Below are positions 1 to 16,629 of a stretch of DNA of 64,000 nucleotides, one piece after another; position 1 is the stretch's first letter; each line of letters begins with the position of its first letter. Source of the DNA: Metridium senile. Its lineage: Eukaryota > Cnidaria > Anthozoa > Actiniaria > Metridiidae. The position numbers and the translations under genes were made by a program. The notes under the pieces are model-generated. The model had not been told where the DNA came from. It saw nothing but the letters and a program-made list of their open reading frames with translations, and searched no databases. The DNA lies in NCBI GenBank assembly GCA_949775045.1, contig OX459104.1, forward strand, positions 6,281,306-6,345,305. The letters are read 5' to 3'.

Positions 1-727
1 TTTTACATTATTTTTACATTTTCGGGTAATTTTATAATGGGTAAATCTAACACAAAATATCTCCCATGTTACATCGATTCACATGTCAAAACTATATTTG
101 GATGAAAGAACAATAGTTACCCTTCAAATATATAAAATAAAATTTTTGGGCAAATAAAAACTGCAGTCGTGACAAGACGAAGTGTAACAGCTACTTAGCG
201 ACAAAAACGCGCCAGTTCGTAAACAACCCAAAACTTATGTTATGAAATTAAAATTGATCCACTTGTAAAAACGATATATTTCTTTTATTCAACATGCTCA
301 AACCAAAATCAGTAATATATTGAGGTCTGTTAAGATGTTTCAAGGCACGGGTTTGGAGACAAAACATCTGAGTGAAGCTTAATCTGTGTGAACGGGGTCA
401 ACTGTGACAAATCGAACGCTATCCTGCCGTGACAGTTAGGGTTTAAAAGTGTTATAAACACAGTCTAAAACACAACTTGAAGTTGATAATTACCATTTAG
501 ATGAGAATAGAAATATCTTACCTGAATAGTAATGTTATCCTGAAGAATATAACGAGCCAAATTAGATGCGGACATATATCCTAACGACGAATTACTAATT
601 GTGTAATAACAACTGGAGTGCGTGACACAGGCAGCCCAAACTTTCAAAAGATTCCGAAGTGTTACTGTTTGGAATTATTGTTCTTGATTCTTTTCTATGT
701 ATATATTTTATTTTATTTTGTAAGCCA
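1..727. other. No gene recognised
   Basis: AT-rich sequence without a convincing coding exon. The only open frame (465-647, minus strand, 60 codons) shows no recognisable domain and no clear splice signals. Nothing else is supported here. Confidence 0.6.
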
Positions 728-1217
728 TTTTAGTATAAATACGCAGGTGATTATAGAAAATCGCGCGCGCTGATTGGTTTGCTATCTCGGATTATCAGCC
801 GATAATCACCTTTTCGGACAAAATGGCTGCCAGTAGTCGTTTTGTAACTGTTAGCGAAGATGAAATTGAAAACTTTAAAGAAAATGCTGTCCCAAAATCG
901 ACTAAAGAAGCCACTAAGTTTGGTGTCAAGCTATTTAAAGGTATCATAGTAAATTTTCACGTTTTTTTGTCATTAAGCGAGACAATGCAAGCCGGACACT
1001 TTCGCGTGACGGTCGCGCTTTTAAAAAATAAAATATTTTCACTTGCAATGCTGTTTCCTTCTTTCTTTTTTGAAATAATCACCTTTGTATTTATACTAAA
1101 ACGATTATTCACCTCAGGCGAAGTGATTATCGGTGAATATTTACATCGCAGCTCGAAGACTCGCCGCTCGGTAAATATTCACCGATAATCACTTCGCCTT
1201 CGGCGAATAATTGTTAA
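728..1217. repeat. Hairpin-bounded foldback-like element
   Basis: Two kinds of inverted repeat bound this stretch. A motif TTTTAGTATAAATAC followed by AGGTGATTAT at about 728-755 recurs inverted at about 1075-1103. A second hairpin has exact 26-bp arms at 1119-1144 and 1171-1196, with imperfect pairing out to about 1098 and 1217. The motif GTGATTATCGG recurs in several arms. The KIAA1958-like exon at 823-940 lies inside. It looks like a foldback or MITE; no target-site duplication was established. Confidence 0.6.
823..940 (+). CDS. KIAA1958-like first exon (Crypton-derived family), isolated
   Basis: An open frame starts MAASSRFVTVSEDEIENF and reads about 39 residues to LFKG, where AAAG|GTATCA makes a plausible splice donor at 941-942. 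The pattern of an acidic SEDEIENF segment followed by K/T-rich NxxSTKEATKFGVKLFKG is what I know as the N-terminus of KIAA1958/QRICH1/ZMYM-like proteins, which descend from Crypton tyrosine recombinases and are abundant in corals. No downstream exon with the recombinase domain is seen. The open frame runs on past the donor to 1188 into the hairpin, but that part has no family likeness. It is either the first exon of a gene whose remainder is lost or outside, or a captured fragment. The identification rests on memory of the family, not on an alignment. Confidence 0.45.
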
Positions 1218-1289
1218 ATACTACTTAGTCAACGGATGGAATGTTTGAAACAAAAGCACGTTTAATGCCATCAAGTCATTAGCATTCAA

Positions 1290-1655
1290 GTTCGTTAGTA
1301 TTCCTATGAATATGGACAACCTGAACTCTTTTAAAACCTCTCTGAAACAATACTACTTTAACTCATTAGAACTGTATGACCCTGACAATCCTCGCACAGC
1401 TTTCAAATCTTTATGTATCAAATGTAATTCAGTCCGCAGTCTAGCCTTACCTGTGTCATGTTGCCAATAATTTTACTTGTTTATAAATAGTTTTCTTATA
1501 TTTTTATACTCTTTGCCCACAGTAACTGGCTAACGCTGTTGTGGGTACCCTGACATGTTATTATTTATTTTCTTTGTGATGTAATTTTGTTTTCTGCTAT
1601 TGTATATTATTAAGGCGAAGCTAATAAAATAAAATAAAATAAAATATAAATGAAT
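1290..1655 (+). mobile_element. 5'-truncated non-LTR retrotransposon tail
   Basis: An open stretch at 1306-1470 reads MNMDNLNSFKTSLKQYYFNS and then a segment with DPDNPRTAFKSLCIKC and a cysteine-rich end before TAA. This is the typical extreme C-terminus of a CR1/L2-type reverse transcriptase polyprotein (Fxxxlkxyyxnal, DxDNPRTxxxxCxKC, then CC). A short 3' UTR follows, ending in a simple AATAAAATAAAAT tail near 1650. The retained region is only the last ~55 codons plus the UTR, so this is a dead 5'-truncated copy. Confidence 0.6.
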
Positions 1656-1929
1656 AGATTGAAAAGCGATTGTTTAGTATTTCCTTGTGGGAATTCATTG
1701 ACAATGAACATTAAATTATAATTAGATTATTGATAATCTTTAGGATTGCTTTTATTTGCTACATTCTCAACCCTCCTCGGGTTTAAAGTTTTTTTTAACA
1801 TACAAAATTGTTTATTTTTATTCAAAGATTCTTCCCGAATAATCAATTCGTTTTAGAAGTAGTTCAAAAGCATCTTGAACTAATATAATTGCGTTGACTT
1901 GAAATCCCTCCCAGTCCTCATTGTCAGAC
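1656..1929. other. No feature recognised
   Basis: AT-rich spacer between the LINE tail and segmental repeat copy A. No coding signal was seen. Confidence 0.5.
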
Positions 1930-3940
1930 TTTAAATATTACTTATAATTCTCGATGAAATGCCAATACTAAAGTTCCGGTTTTCATGTTGACATTTCATA
2001 TAAATATAACCTTATTCTAGGTTGTAAATTAGGGAGACAAACAATTAAAATAGAAAAAAAAAATAAAGAACCGATACCAGCCTACCAAGAGGAGCAGTTT
2101 TACCCCTCTAACAGAGGCCAAAGGGGATCAAATATGGGACCTCTCGCTCCGAAAACCGAGCACTAACCAAATGAACTCAAACGAATATAGTAAAACGTAC
2201 AAAGTACTTGAAGTTTTGAGTAAAGAAAACTACCAAAAATAGTTGAACTACTTAAGATGAATACATTCAAAGTAACACTTTATTTTGCGTAACGACACAA
2301 CATAATGCTTATCATAATGAGTAACATTTTCTACATTTACCTCAAATAGCGAGTAATACAATGACAATACAATCTAATATGTAGTACTTTAAAAGGATAC
2401 TTTTTAGGGTATTTAGAAAAGCAAAAATAAAAAGCACTAATATTTAGGGGGTGTTTACACGGGACTAGGATAATCACTAAGACCTACCTATAGCAACCGA
2501 ATTAACTTTACGTTTCGTTCACACTTGTCGAAGTATAGGCTATTGAATCATCAGTGTTAGTAAAGTGAGTGCATGCAACACAAATAACACAAATGTTTCT
2601 CGATCAACCCTAGAAGACGAGTTATCTCTACTCTTTCCGTTTATATGTGTCAAGCATAACCATATACTAGGATCTTCCTATATCTGAGACAGGATGTTCT
2701 TAGTGATCCTAGCACCCGAAAAACAACTATCGTTATCCATGTTTATGGAATTACAGTAAATGTAAGCGAGTAGGTTGATTCGCCTGCTAGTGCCGGTCTG
2801 CTGTTTCCCCCCTCGCTCTTCTCTTCCCTTTTTACGGGTATTTAAAGCTACTCAAAGCTATTGAAAAGAAGTCGAAACAAATGTGAGACCACTGGGGATC
2901 GAGCTTGGGACTTCTCGCTCAAAATCCGCTTAATAGCCAACTGTGCTACTCTTGTTCCTTATTTGTACTTATATGCTTTAATTATTTTGTTTTCTATTGT
3001 ATCTATCTGACTAATGCATGCGCACTCTGACTGAGTACTACAATTTGTTTCACGGGTTATTATAAAACCAATCTATTAAACGGGATACATTCTAAATGTC
3101 ATACTATGAACATAAATCAAACACTGATGAGAGTTAGAAAAAATGAATAAAGGTACTTATTAAATCTAGAAAAAAGTACTTAATCTAAATAGCACGTATT
3201 CTTGACCGGAAAACTTGTCCATGGCGTGAATCTGCCAAAGTACCTGATATGGTCCCCTGTGCAATCTGGAATGGCTGCTGGGCCTTTGCATCGAAGTGAG
3301 ACTAACGTTGATTTTGCACTGATAAAGTCAGGTGAATAGTTGTCCTGTAAGGTGTTAAACAGGTCTCTATCATTCCAAGCTCAACATTCGTATCGCTCCG
3401 ATGAAAAGGCCCGGCTACCTTTTAAGATGGCGCAGGGAACTGTGAAGGGTGATTGACGAGAGCCGTGAAGTGGTCTTTTAGTCTCTTAGTGACAAACGTT
3501 TTTTTCCAGTATATGTTCTGTGCATATTAATCTAATAAAAGGTGATCAGATATTCCGGGTACACTTGGTTGTCATGGTATGCAACAAACATTTCTGGGTC
3601 ATTGACATCGTTTACAGTAGTGTCGTAAGTAATTGTGGGATTGCGTGGATGTTTTTGTGGAGGTGCAATCATTTTATGATTTCCAACTGTAAACTGCCCA
3701 ACCAGAACACAAGCCAGGTACATACGACGTTTACCATTCCGGTCAGGAGGGAATAGGTGCCCTGCATTGAGTAAGACGCATCTCGAGCAAAGTAGACTCC
3801 TTTACCATAGACTGTAGCTAGAAAGACAATAAAATATATCATATTATTAAAGGGTTTAAACGTAGCCTTTAAACACAATAACGAGCAAATTCCAAGGCCG
3901 TGGGACGAGTACTTTTATAGTTCCAATTGCAAAATTGCGC
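1930..3940 (-). repeat. Segmental repeat copy A (PARP 3' end plus flank)
   Basis: About 1.9 kb that recurs inverted at about 10385-12330 (copy B) and direct at about 39165-41050 (copy C). Shared landmarks include CTTGTAAATTAG near one end, tRNA-like blocks around 2090-2170 and 2880-2955 (minus-strand boxes resembling A and B promoter boxes), a stretch with ACTAGGATAATCACT, and the PARP last exon. Copies differ by substitutions, small indels and insertions. The tRNA-like blocks suggest that old SINEs are part of the unit. Confidence 0.8.
3532..3817 (-). pseudogene. PARP catalytic-domain last exon, frameshifted copy
   Basis: On the minus strand an acceptor (TTTCTAG) leads into [20 protein letters not shown], the glycine/tyrosine block of a PARP catalytic domain, and it ends with HDNQVYPEYLITFY and TAG. 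One base is missing in the CCCC run after GTYS compared with copies B and C, so the frame is broken between the two blocks. The upstream catalytic exon is absent nearby. It is a dead duplicate of the exon at 10521-10807, carried inside the segmental repeat. Confidence 0.8.
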
Positions 3941-4480
3941 CTTTCGCGCGAAATCTATAAAAGGCAGAAACACTCTGACTCCTTAGCTCTTCTTGCATAC
4001 AGACGTTTAATAAAAATCTACAAAATATCAAATTTAAGCGATTTTAAGTAGAATCAATTACTTGCAGTAAGTTAACCTAACAAAAGCGAAATTTCTAGAT
4101 ATATTCAATGATAGTTATATTTCCAGTCAACGTACTTCACGCATAAGCACTTAACTAATTCAACTTTAAATAAAAATTCGTAAAGTATATAAAGGCCCAT
4201 TGTCACTTTCCATCATTCACCGCGATAAATACTGAATTTGGTGGACCATGAAAATCGCACATTCAGACATTTTGATATATTTTTCGACGTGAGTTGGTAT
4301 TTACGCTCTTACTAAATCGTTTAGCGTTTTGTTTTATTTATTATATTTATCAATCAAAATAATGCAAGGCGTGCTTATAAGTGACCGTGGGTCTTTAAAA
4401 CGAAAATGTGCAAAATAAATATTTGAATCTCTGAAAACTACATAATCCAAAAATTTAGAGCATATTATATATTTCGATTA
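3941..4480. other. No gene recognised
   Basis: AT-rich spacer between segmental copy A and the MITE at 4481. There are no exon-like segments and no clear repeat structure. Confidence 0.5.
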
Positions 4481-4918
4481 CAATAAACACCCGCATGAAA
4501 GAACAGGTGATTTGGGGGTTCAGCCTGATGCGTTCTTAAAATTGTTTCTGGACATGAGGTACAGTGATCAAGATTACTAAGAGGTTTAATTAATACAGGT
4601 TGGACTTGATGCCATAGAGTTTAGTATGGCCCCCTCTGGAATTGAGCGAAACACTCTAAAGAAAATTAGGCTATTCTCAACAAAATGAAGTCAAATTTAC
4701 TCTAGAAACTCCGATTCCTTCTGCAAAACAGTGTGTTTTTGTAATGGTCCGGCACAAAAAATTAGATCAGCCCCGCGCTGTTTTGTAATTTTTGATACTT
4801 TTGATACTTTTTTTTACATAAGGATATTTGTCAGGATCAATGGGTTCTTTAAATATACATGGTGCTTTTTTGACCAAATTTCAGCCTGAAGGTTGTTCTT
4901 TTATGCGGGTGTTTACTG
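4481..4918. mobile_element. MITE with TA flanks and CARTAAACACCCGCAT termini
   Basis: The left end CAATAAACACCCGCATGAAA and the right end (read inverted) CAGTAAACACCCGCATAAAA form terminal inverted repeats of about 25 bp with few mismatches. TA lies just outside each end (4479-4480 and 4919-4920), as expected for the Tc1/mariner/pogo superfamily. The 438-bp body has no coding capacity. It sits just upstream of the first recognised PARP exon. Confidence 0.75.
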
Positions 4919-5079
4919 TACCTGTAATAGTTTTTCGTATTAATTTTAAGAAATAATTCTTATTACTTTTAAAAAAATCGAATTTAGCCGGTTTGCTCGT
5001 GTGAATATTTGAATAGTCATCTAAAATGTGTTCATGTTTAATGTGCGTTCACTTCATTATAGCCACGTTTTGTTTTCAG

Positions 5080-10807
<5,728 letters not shown>

Positions 10808-11498
10808 ATTAACATGCACAAAACATATGAAAAAAACGTCTGTCACTAAGAGACTAAAAGACCATTTCACGGCACTCGTCAATCACCCTCAGTCCCTTCA
10901 CAGTTCCCTGCGCCATCTTAAAATGTAGCCGGGTCGTTGCACTTAAGCGAGACGAACTTTGAGCTTGCAATGATAGAGACATGTTTAACACCTTACGGGA
11001 CAATTATTCACCTGACTCTATCATTGCAAAATCAACGTTAATCTCACTTCAATGCAAACTGAAGCCCAGCAGCCATTCCAGATTGCAAAGAGGACCATAT
11101 CAAGTTCTTTGGCAGAACCACACCATGGACTGTCAAGAATACGTGCTATTTAGATTTAGTACTTTATTTAGATTTAATAAGTACCTTTTTTCATTTTTTC
11201 TAACTCTCATCAGTGTTTGATTTATTTTAATAGTATGACATTTAGAAAGTATCACGTTTAATAGATTGGTTTTATAATAACCCGTGAAACAAAGTGTAGT
11301 ACTCAGTCAGAGTGCGCATGCAATAGTCAGATATATACAATAGGAAACAAAATAATTAAAGCGTATTAGTAGAGTAGCACAGTTGGCTATGAAGTCCCAA
11401 GTCCCAAGTTCGATCCCCAGTGGCCTCACATTTGTTTCGACTACTTTACATAATGTGTAGCTTTGAGTAGCTTTAAATGCCCGTAAAAAGGGAGAAGA

Positions 11499-11532
<34 letters not shown>

Positions 11533-12571
11533 GAGGGGAAGGGGGGGGGGGGGGGGGACAGCACACCGGCACCAGCAGGCGAATCAACCTACTCGCTTAC
11601 ATTCACTGTAATTCCATTAACATGGTTAACGATAGTTGTTTTTCGGGTGCTAGGATCACTACAATCATCCTGTCTCAAATAGGGTTGATCGAGAAACATT
11701 TGCGTTATTTGTGCTGCATGCACTCACTTTATTAACACTGATGATTCAATAGCCTATACTTCGACAAGTTCTCATGTGAACGAAACGTTAATTCGCTTGC
11801 TAGGTAGGTCTTAGTGATTATCCTAGTCCCGTATAAACACCCCCTAAATATTAGTGCTTTTTTTTTTTGCTTTTCTAAATACCCTAAAAAGTGGCTTTTG
11901 AAATAGAACATATTAGATTGTATTGTCATTATATCTTACTTGCTATTTTAGGTAAGTGTAGAAAATGTTACTCATTATGATGAGCATTATGTTGTGTCGC
12001 TACGCAAAATAAAGTGTTACTTTGAATGTATTCATCTTGAGTAGTTGAACTCTTTTTGGTACTTTGTACTTTTTACTATATTCGTTTGAGTTCATTTGAT
12101 TAAAACGCGGTTTTCGGAGCGAGAGGTCCCATATTTGATCCCCTCTGGCCTCTGTTAGAGGTGTAAAACTGCTCCTCTTGGTAGGCTGGTATCGGTTCTT
12201 TATTTCTTTCTATTTTAATTCTTTGTCTCCCTAATTTACAAGCTAGAATAAGGTCATATTTGTATGAAATGTCAACATGAAAACCGGATATTTCATATTG
12301 GCATTTCATCGAGGATAATAAATAAGTTATGTTTAAATGCCACCCATTTGGACTTCCATTCCATGGCGTATGAACCACTTTCCATGCACATTATTTTATG
12401 AATAACTGACCGGGGTCTTTGATTAGTCAGAATATGTTAGTCTAAAATTGCTTTAAAACCGGGAAGAATTTTGAAATCAGCAGGGGAAAAAGTCTACAAA
12501 TGGCGTGAAATCAAAATACATTTGTTCATTTACTATTGGAATTGTTCTCTTTTGTGTAACTATGTTTTTTT

Positions 12572-12685
12572 AAAGTAATGTTTAATAAACGAGCAGGAGT
12601 GTTTTATCAGGATTTAAAACCACGAGGCGAAGCCAAGTGGTTTTGAACCTGATAAAACACGATCTGCGGGTTTATTGAACGACTT
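12572..12685. repeat. Hairpin element, arms of about 50 bp
   Basis: Left arm through GAGTGTTTTATCAGG and AAAACCAC, right arm GTGGTTTT and CCTGATAAAACACG, with outer pairing between TGTTTAATAAACG and TTTATTGAACGAC. The loop is only GAGGCGAAGCCAA. This is a typical small foldback MITE. Confidence 0.65.
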
Positions 12686-12959
12686 TAAAAACTTCAACCT
12701 ATATTTTGTGTTTTTGAAAAAAAAAAAAAAATCATGGATTTATGAAAGTTTATTAGAGAAAATTAAGGTTAAAGTTTATGTAAATTAGGGTGAATCTATA
12801 TCTTCAGTTAAAACACTCGTCATGGTTACGATTTCTTTTGAAATTTCTCATTAATTATTAATGAGTTTTTGAAGAACAATATATAGGTTGCTGTTCTCTT
12901 TTGTCTTTCAAATTGCCATAAGTTTGGAATTGCAATTTTTTATATCTATATCAGTTCTA

Positions 12960-13165
12960 AGGACCTGTAACATTCAAAATCGAGCGGACAGTAGAGCCTC
13001 GAGAACTCTTTGAATGATATATATTATTTTGTCGGTTATAAGTCGTCTGAGAATATATAATGATATTGTGCTGTGAAAGGCTTCTCTGGATGTTTAATTA
13101 AGTTTTAAAAGCGGGTTTCTACCTGGAAAGATAAAATGTTCAAAATCACGGAGCTACGTTTTCCG
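12960..13165 (+). repeat. Dispersed repeat shared with 34195-34385
   Basis: About 200 bp around GAGCGGACAGTAGAGCCTCG through GGCTTCTCTGGATGTTTAAT recur inverted at 34195-34385 with scattered differences. No coding capacity and no TIR were recognised, so it is an unclassified dispersed repeat. Confidence 0.7.
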
Positions 13166-13519
13166 ATGTTATGTTTTGGAAAATAAAAAGAAGCAATACA
13201 TCTCTATATAATTATCATTGGCATATATATATTTATAGCGCATTGAAACATATTCCCAAGAAAGTGCTCTACAAAAGTGCGTAATTCAAACATATTCTCC
13301 ATACGTAATCTAAATTCCATTTCTCCATAGCCATCATTTTACATTAAATATAGCCTATATTGTAACTTGACATGAGAATGGTCGCACAACCTCTCTTGTA
13401 AAAGTGATCAAACCGTTCGCTTCCAATTCCAAAAGTACGTGTAGTTTTTGAACGGAAAGTAGATCAAAATCATTTTATAAGGTCAATAAAAGATTTAGGT
13501 AGCTGTATCCATGGCTACT
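13166..13519. other. No gene recognised
   Basis: AT-rich spacer. A phrase TTTATAGCGCATTGAAACAT with AAGTGCTCTACAAAAGTGCG resembles the tail of L2-type SINEs, but the match is too short to delimit an element. Confidence 0.4.
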
Positions 13520-16500
13520 TTTCTAGACATTGTTCTCGGGGTCTAAGCGATGAGTTTGAGTCGAAAACCCCGATTTTTTTAACGACTTTTAGAGACCCCT
13601 TTGGTAGTCTATAAGGCATTCTGGGTAAGATTTTGTAGTTTTTCCTAAATAGAATATTTCGGTTTTATCAGAAAGCTTAGACATTTCTAGACATTGTTCT
13701 CATGGTCCTTGCGATCAGTTTGAGTCGAAAATCCCGATTTTTTTGACACATTTTTAGCAAATCCCAAAGGCCATAAGGCGTTCTGGGTATGATTTTGTAG
13801 TTTTTCCTAAATAGAATATTTCGGTTTTATCAGAAAGCTTAGATATTTCTAAGACATTGTTCTCATGGTCATAGCGATCAGTTTGAGTCGAAAACCCCGA
13901 TTGTTTTGACACATTTTTAGCAAATCCCAAAGGCCATAAGGCGTTCTGGGTATGATTTTGTAGTTTTTCCTAAATAGAATTTTTCGGTTTTATCAGAAAG
14001 CTTAGATATTTCTAAGACATTGTTGTCGGGGTCTAAGCGATCAGTTTGAGTCGAAAACCCCAATTTTTTTTAACGACTTTTAGAGACCCCTATGGTAGTC
14101 TATAAGGCATTCTGGGTAAGATTTTGTAGTTTTTCCTAAATAGAATATTTCGGTTTTATCAGAAAGCTTAGATATTTCAAGACATTGTTCTCATGGTCAT
14201 AGCGATCAGTTTGAGTCGAAAACCCCGATTGTTTTGACACATTTTTAGCAAATCCCAAAGGCCATAAGGCATTCTGGGTATGATTTTGTAGTTTTTCCTA
14301 AATAGAATTTTTCGGTTTTATCAGAAAGCTTAGATATTTCTAAGACATTGTTCTCGGGGTCTAAGCGATCAGTTTGAGTCGAAAATCCCAATTTTTTTTA
14401 ACGACTTTTAGAGACCCCTATGGTAGTCTATAAGGCATTCTGGGTAAGATTTTGTAGTTTTTCCTAAATAGAATATTTCGGTTTTATCAGAAAGCTTAGA
14501 TATTTCAAGACATTGTTCTCATGGTCATAGCGATCAGTTTGAGTCGAAAACCCCGATTGTTTTGACACATTTTTAGCAAATCCCAAAGGCCATAAGGCAT
14601 TCTGGGTATGATTTTGTAGTTTTTCCTAAATAGAATTTTTCGGTTTTATCAGAAAGCTTAGATATTTCTAAGACATTGTTCTCGGGGTCTAAGCGATCAG
14701 TTTGAGTCGAAAATCCCAATTTTTTTTAACGACTTTTAGAGACCCCTATGGTAGTCTATAAGGCATTCTGGGTAAGATTTTGTAGTTTTTCCTAAATAAA
14801 ATATTTCGGTTTTATCAGAAAGCTTAGATATTTCAAGACATTGTTCTCATGGTCATAGCGATCAGTTTGAGTCGAAAACCCCGATTGTTTTGACACATTT
14901 TTAGCAAATCCCAAAGGCCATAAGGCGTTCTTGGTATGATTTTGTAGTTTTTCCTAAATATAATTTTTCGGTTTTATCAGAAAGCTTAGATATTTCTAGA
15001 CATTGTTCTCGGGGTCTAAGCGATGAGTTTGAGTCGAAAACCCCGATTTTTTTAACGACTTTTAGAGACCCCTTTGGTAGTCTATAAGGCATTCTGGGTA
15101 AGATTTTGTAGTTTTTCCTAAATAGAATATTTCGGTTTTATCAGAAAGCTTAGACATTTCTAGACATTGTTCTCATGGTCCTTGCGATCAGTTTGAGTCG
15201 AAAATCCCGATTTTTTTGACACATTTTTAGCAAATCCCAAAGGCCATAAGGCGTTCTGGGTATGATTTTGTAGTTTTTCCTAAATAGAATATTTCGGTTT
15301 TATCAGAAAGCTTAGATATTTCTAAGACATTGTTCTCATGGTCATAGCGATCAGTTTGAGTCGAAAACCCCGATTGTTTTGACACAATTTTAGCAAATCC
15401 CAAAGGCCATAAGGCGTTCTGGGTATGATTTTGTAGTTTTTCCTAAATAGAATTTTTCGGTTTTATCAGAAAGCTTAGATATTTCTAAGACATTGTTGTC
15501 GGGGTCTAAGCGATCAGTTTGAGTCGAAAACCCCAATTTTTTTTAACGACTTTTAGAGACCCCTATGGTAGTCTATAAGGCATTCTGGGTAAGATTTTGT
15601 AGTTTTTCCTAAATAGAATATTTCGGTTTTATCAGAAAGCTTAGATATTTCAAGACATTGTTCTCATGGTCATAGCGATCAGTTTGAGTCGAAAACCCCG
15701 ATTGTTTTGACACATTTTTAGCAAATCCCAAAGGCCATAAGGCATTCTGGGTATGATTTTGTAGTTTTTCCTAAATAGAATTTTTCGGTTTTATCAGAAA
15801 GCTTAGATATTTCTAAGACATTGTTCTCGGGGTCTAAGCGATCAGTTTGAGTCGAAAATCCCAATTTTTTTTAACGACTTTTAGAGACCCCTATGGTAGT
15901 CTATAAGGCATTCTGGGTAAGATTTTGTAGTTTTTCCTAAATAAAATATTTCGGTTTTATCAGAAAGCTTAGATATTTCAAGACATTGTTCTCATGGTCA
16001 TAGCGATCAGTTTGAGTCGAAAACCCCGATTGTTTTGACACATTTTTAGCAAATCCCAAAGGCCATAAGGCGTTCTTGGTATGATTTTGTAGTTTTTCCT
16101 AAATATAATTTTTCGGTTTTATCAGAAAGCTTAGATATTTCTAGACATTGTTCTCGGGGTCTAAGCGATCAGTTTGAGTCGAAAACCCCGATTTTTTTTA
16201 ACGACTTTTAGAAACCCCTATGGTAGTCTATAAGGCATTCTGGGTAAGATTTTGTAGTTTTTCCTAAATAGAATATTTCGGTTTTATGAGAAAGCTTAGA
16301 TATTTCTAGACATTGTTCTCATGGTCCTTGCGATCAGTTTGAGTCGAAAACCCCGATTTTTTTGACACATTTTTAGCAAATCCCAAAGGCCATAAGGCAT
16401 TCTGGGTATGAATTTGTAGTTTTTCCTAAATAGAATATTTCGGTTTTATCAGAAAGCTTAGATATTTCTAGACATTGTTCTCATGGTCCTAGCGATCAAT

Positions 16501-16628
16501 TTGAGTCGAAACCCCGATTGTTTTGACACATTGTTAGCAAATCCCAAAGGCCATAAGGCATTCTGGGTATGATTTTGTAGTTTTTCCTAAATAGAATTTT
16601 TCGGTTTTATCAGAATGCTTAGATATTT
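13520..16628. repeat. ~164-bp satellite with higher-order repeat structure
   Basis: Nineteen tandem monomers of 162-165 bp can be indexed on GACATTGTTCT (starts 13526, 13690, 13853, 14016, 14181, 14344, 14509, 14672, 14837, 14999, 15163, 15326, 15489, 15654, 15817, 15982, 16144, 16309, 16471). Two types occur: A (TCGGGGTCTAAGCGAT, TAACGACTTTTAGAGACCCC) and B (CATGGTCATAGCGATC, TGACACATTTTTAGCAAATC). The order A B B A B A B A B, then A B B A B A B, then A B B shows multimers repeating at 1473 and 1145 bp. Confidence 0.9.
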
Positions 16629-16629
16629 C

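Noticed and set aside
2440..2720. Separate MITE inside segmental copy A (GGTGTTTACACGGGACTAGG with TTAGTGATCCTAGCACCC)
   Set aside because: The partial inverted ends are suggestive, but mismatches and length differences among copies A, B and C did not allow a firm boundary.
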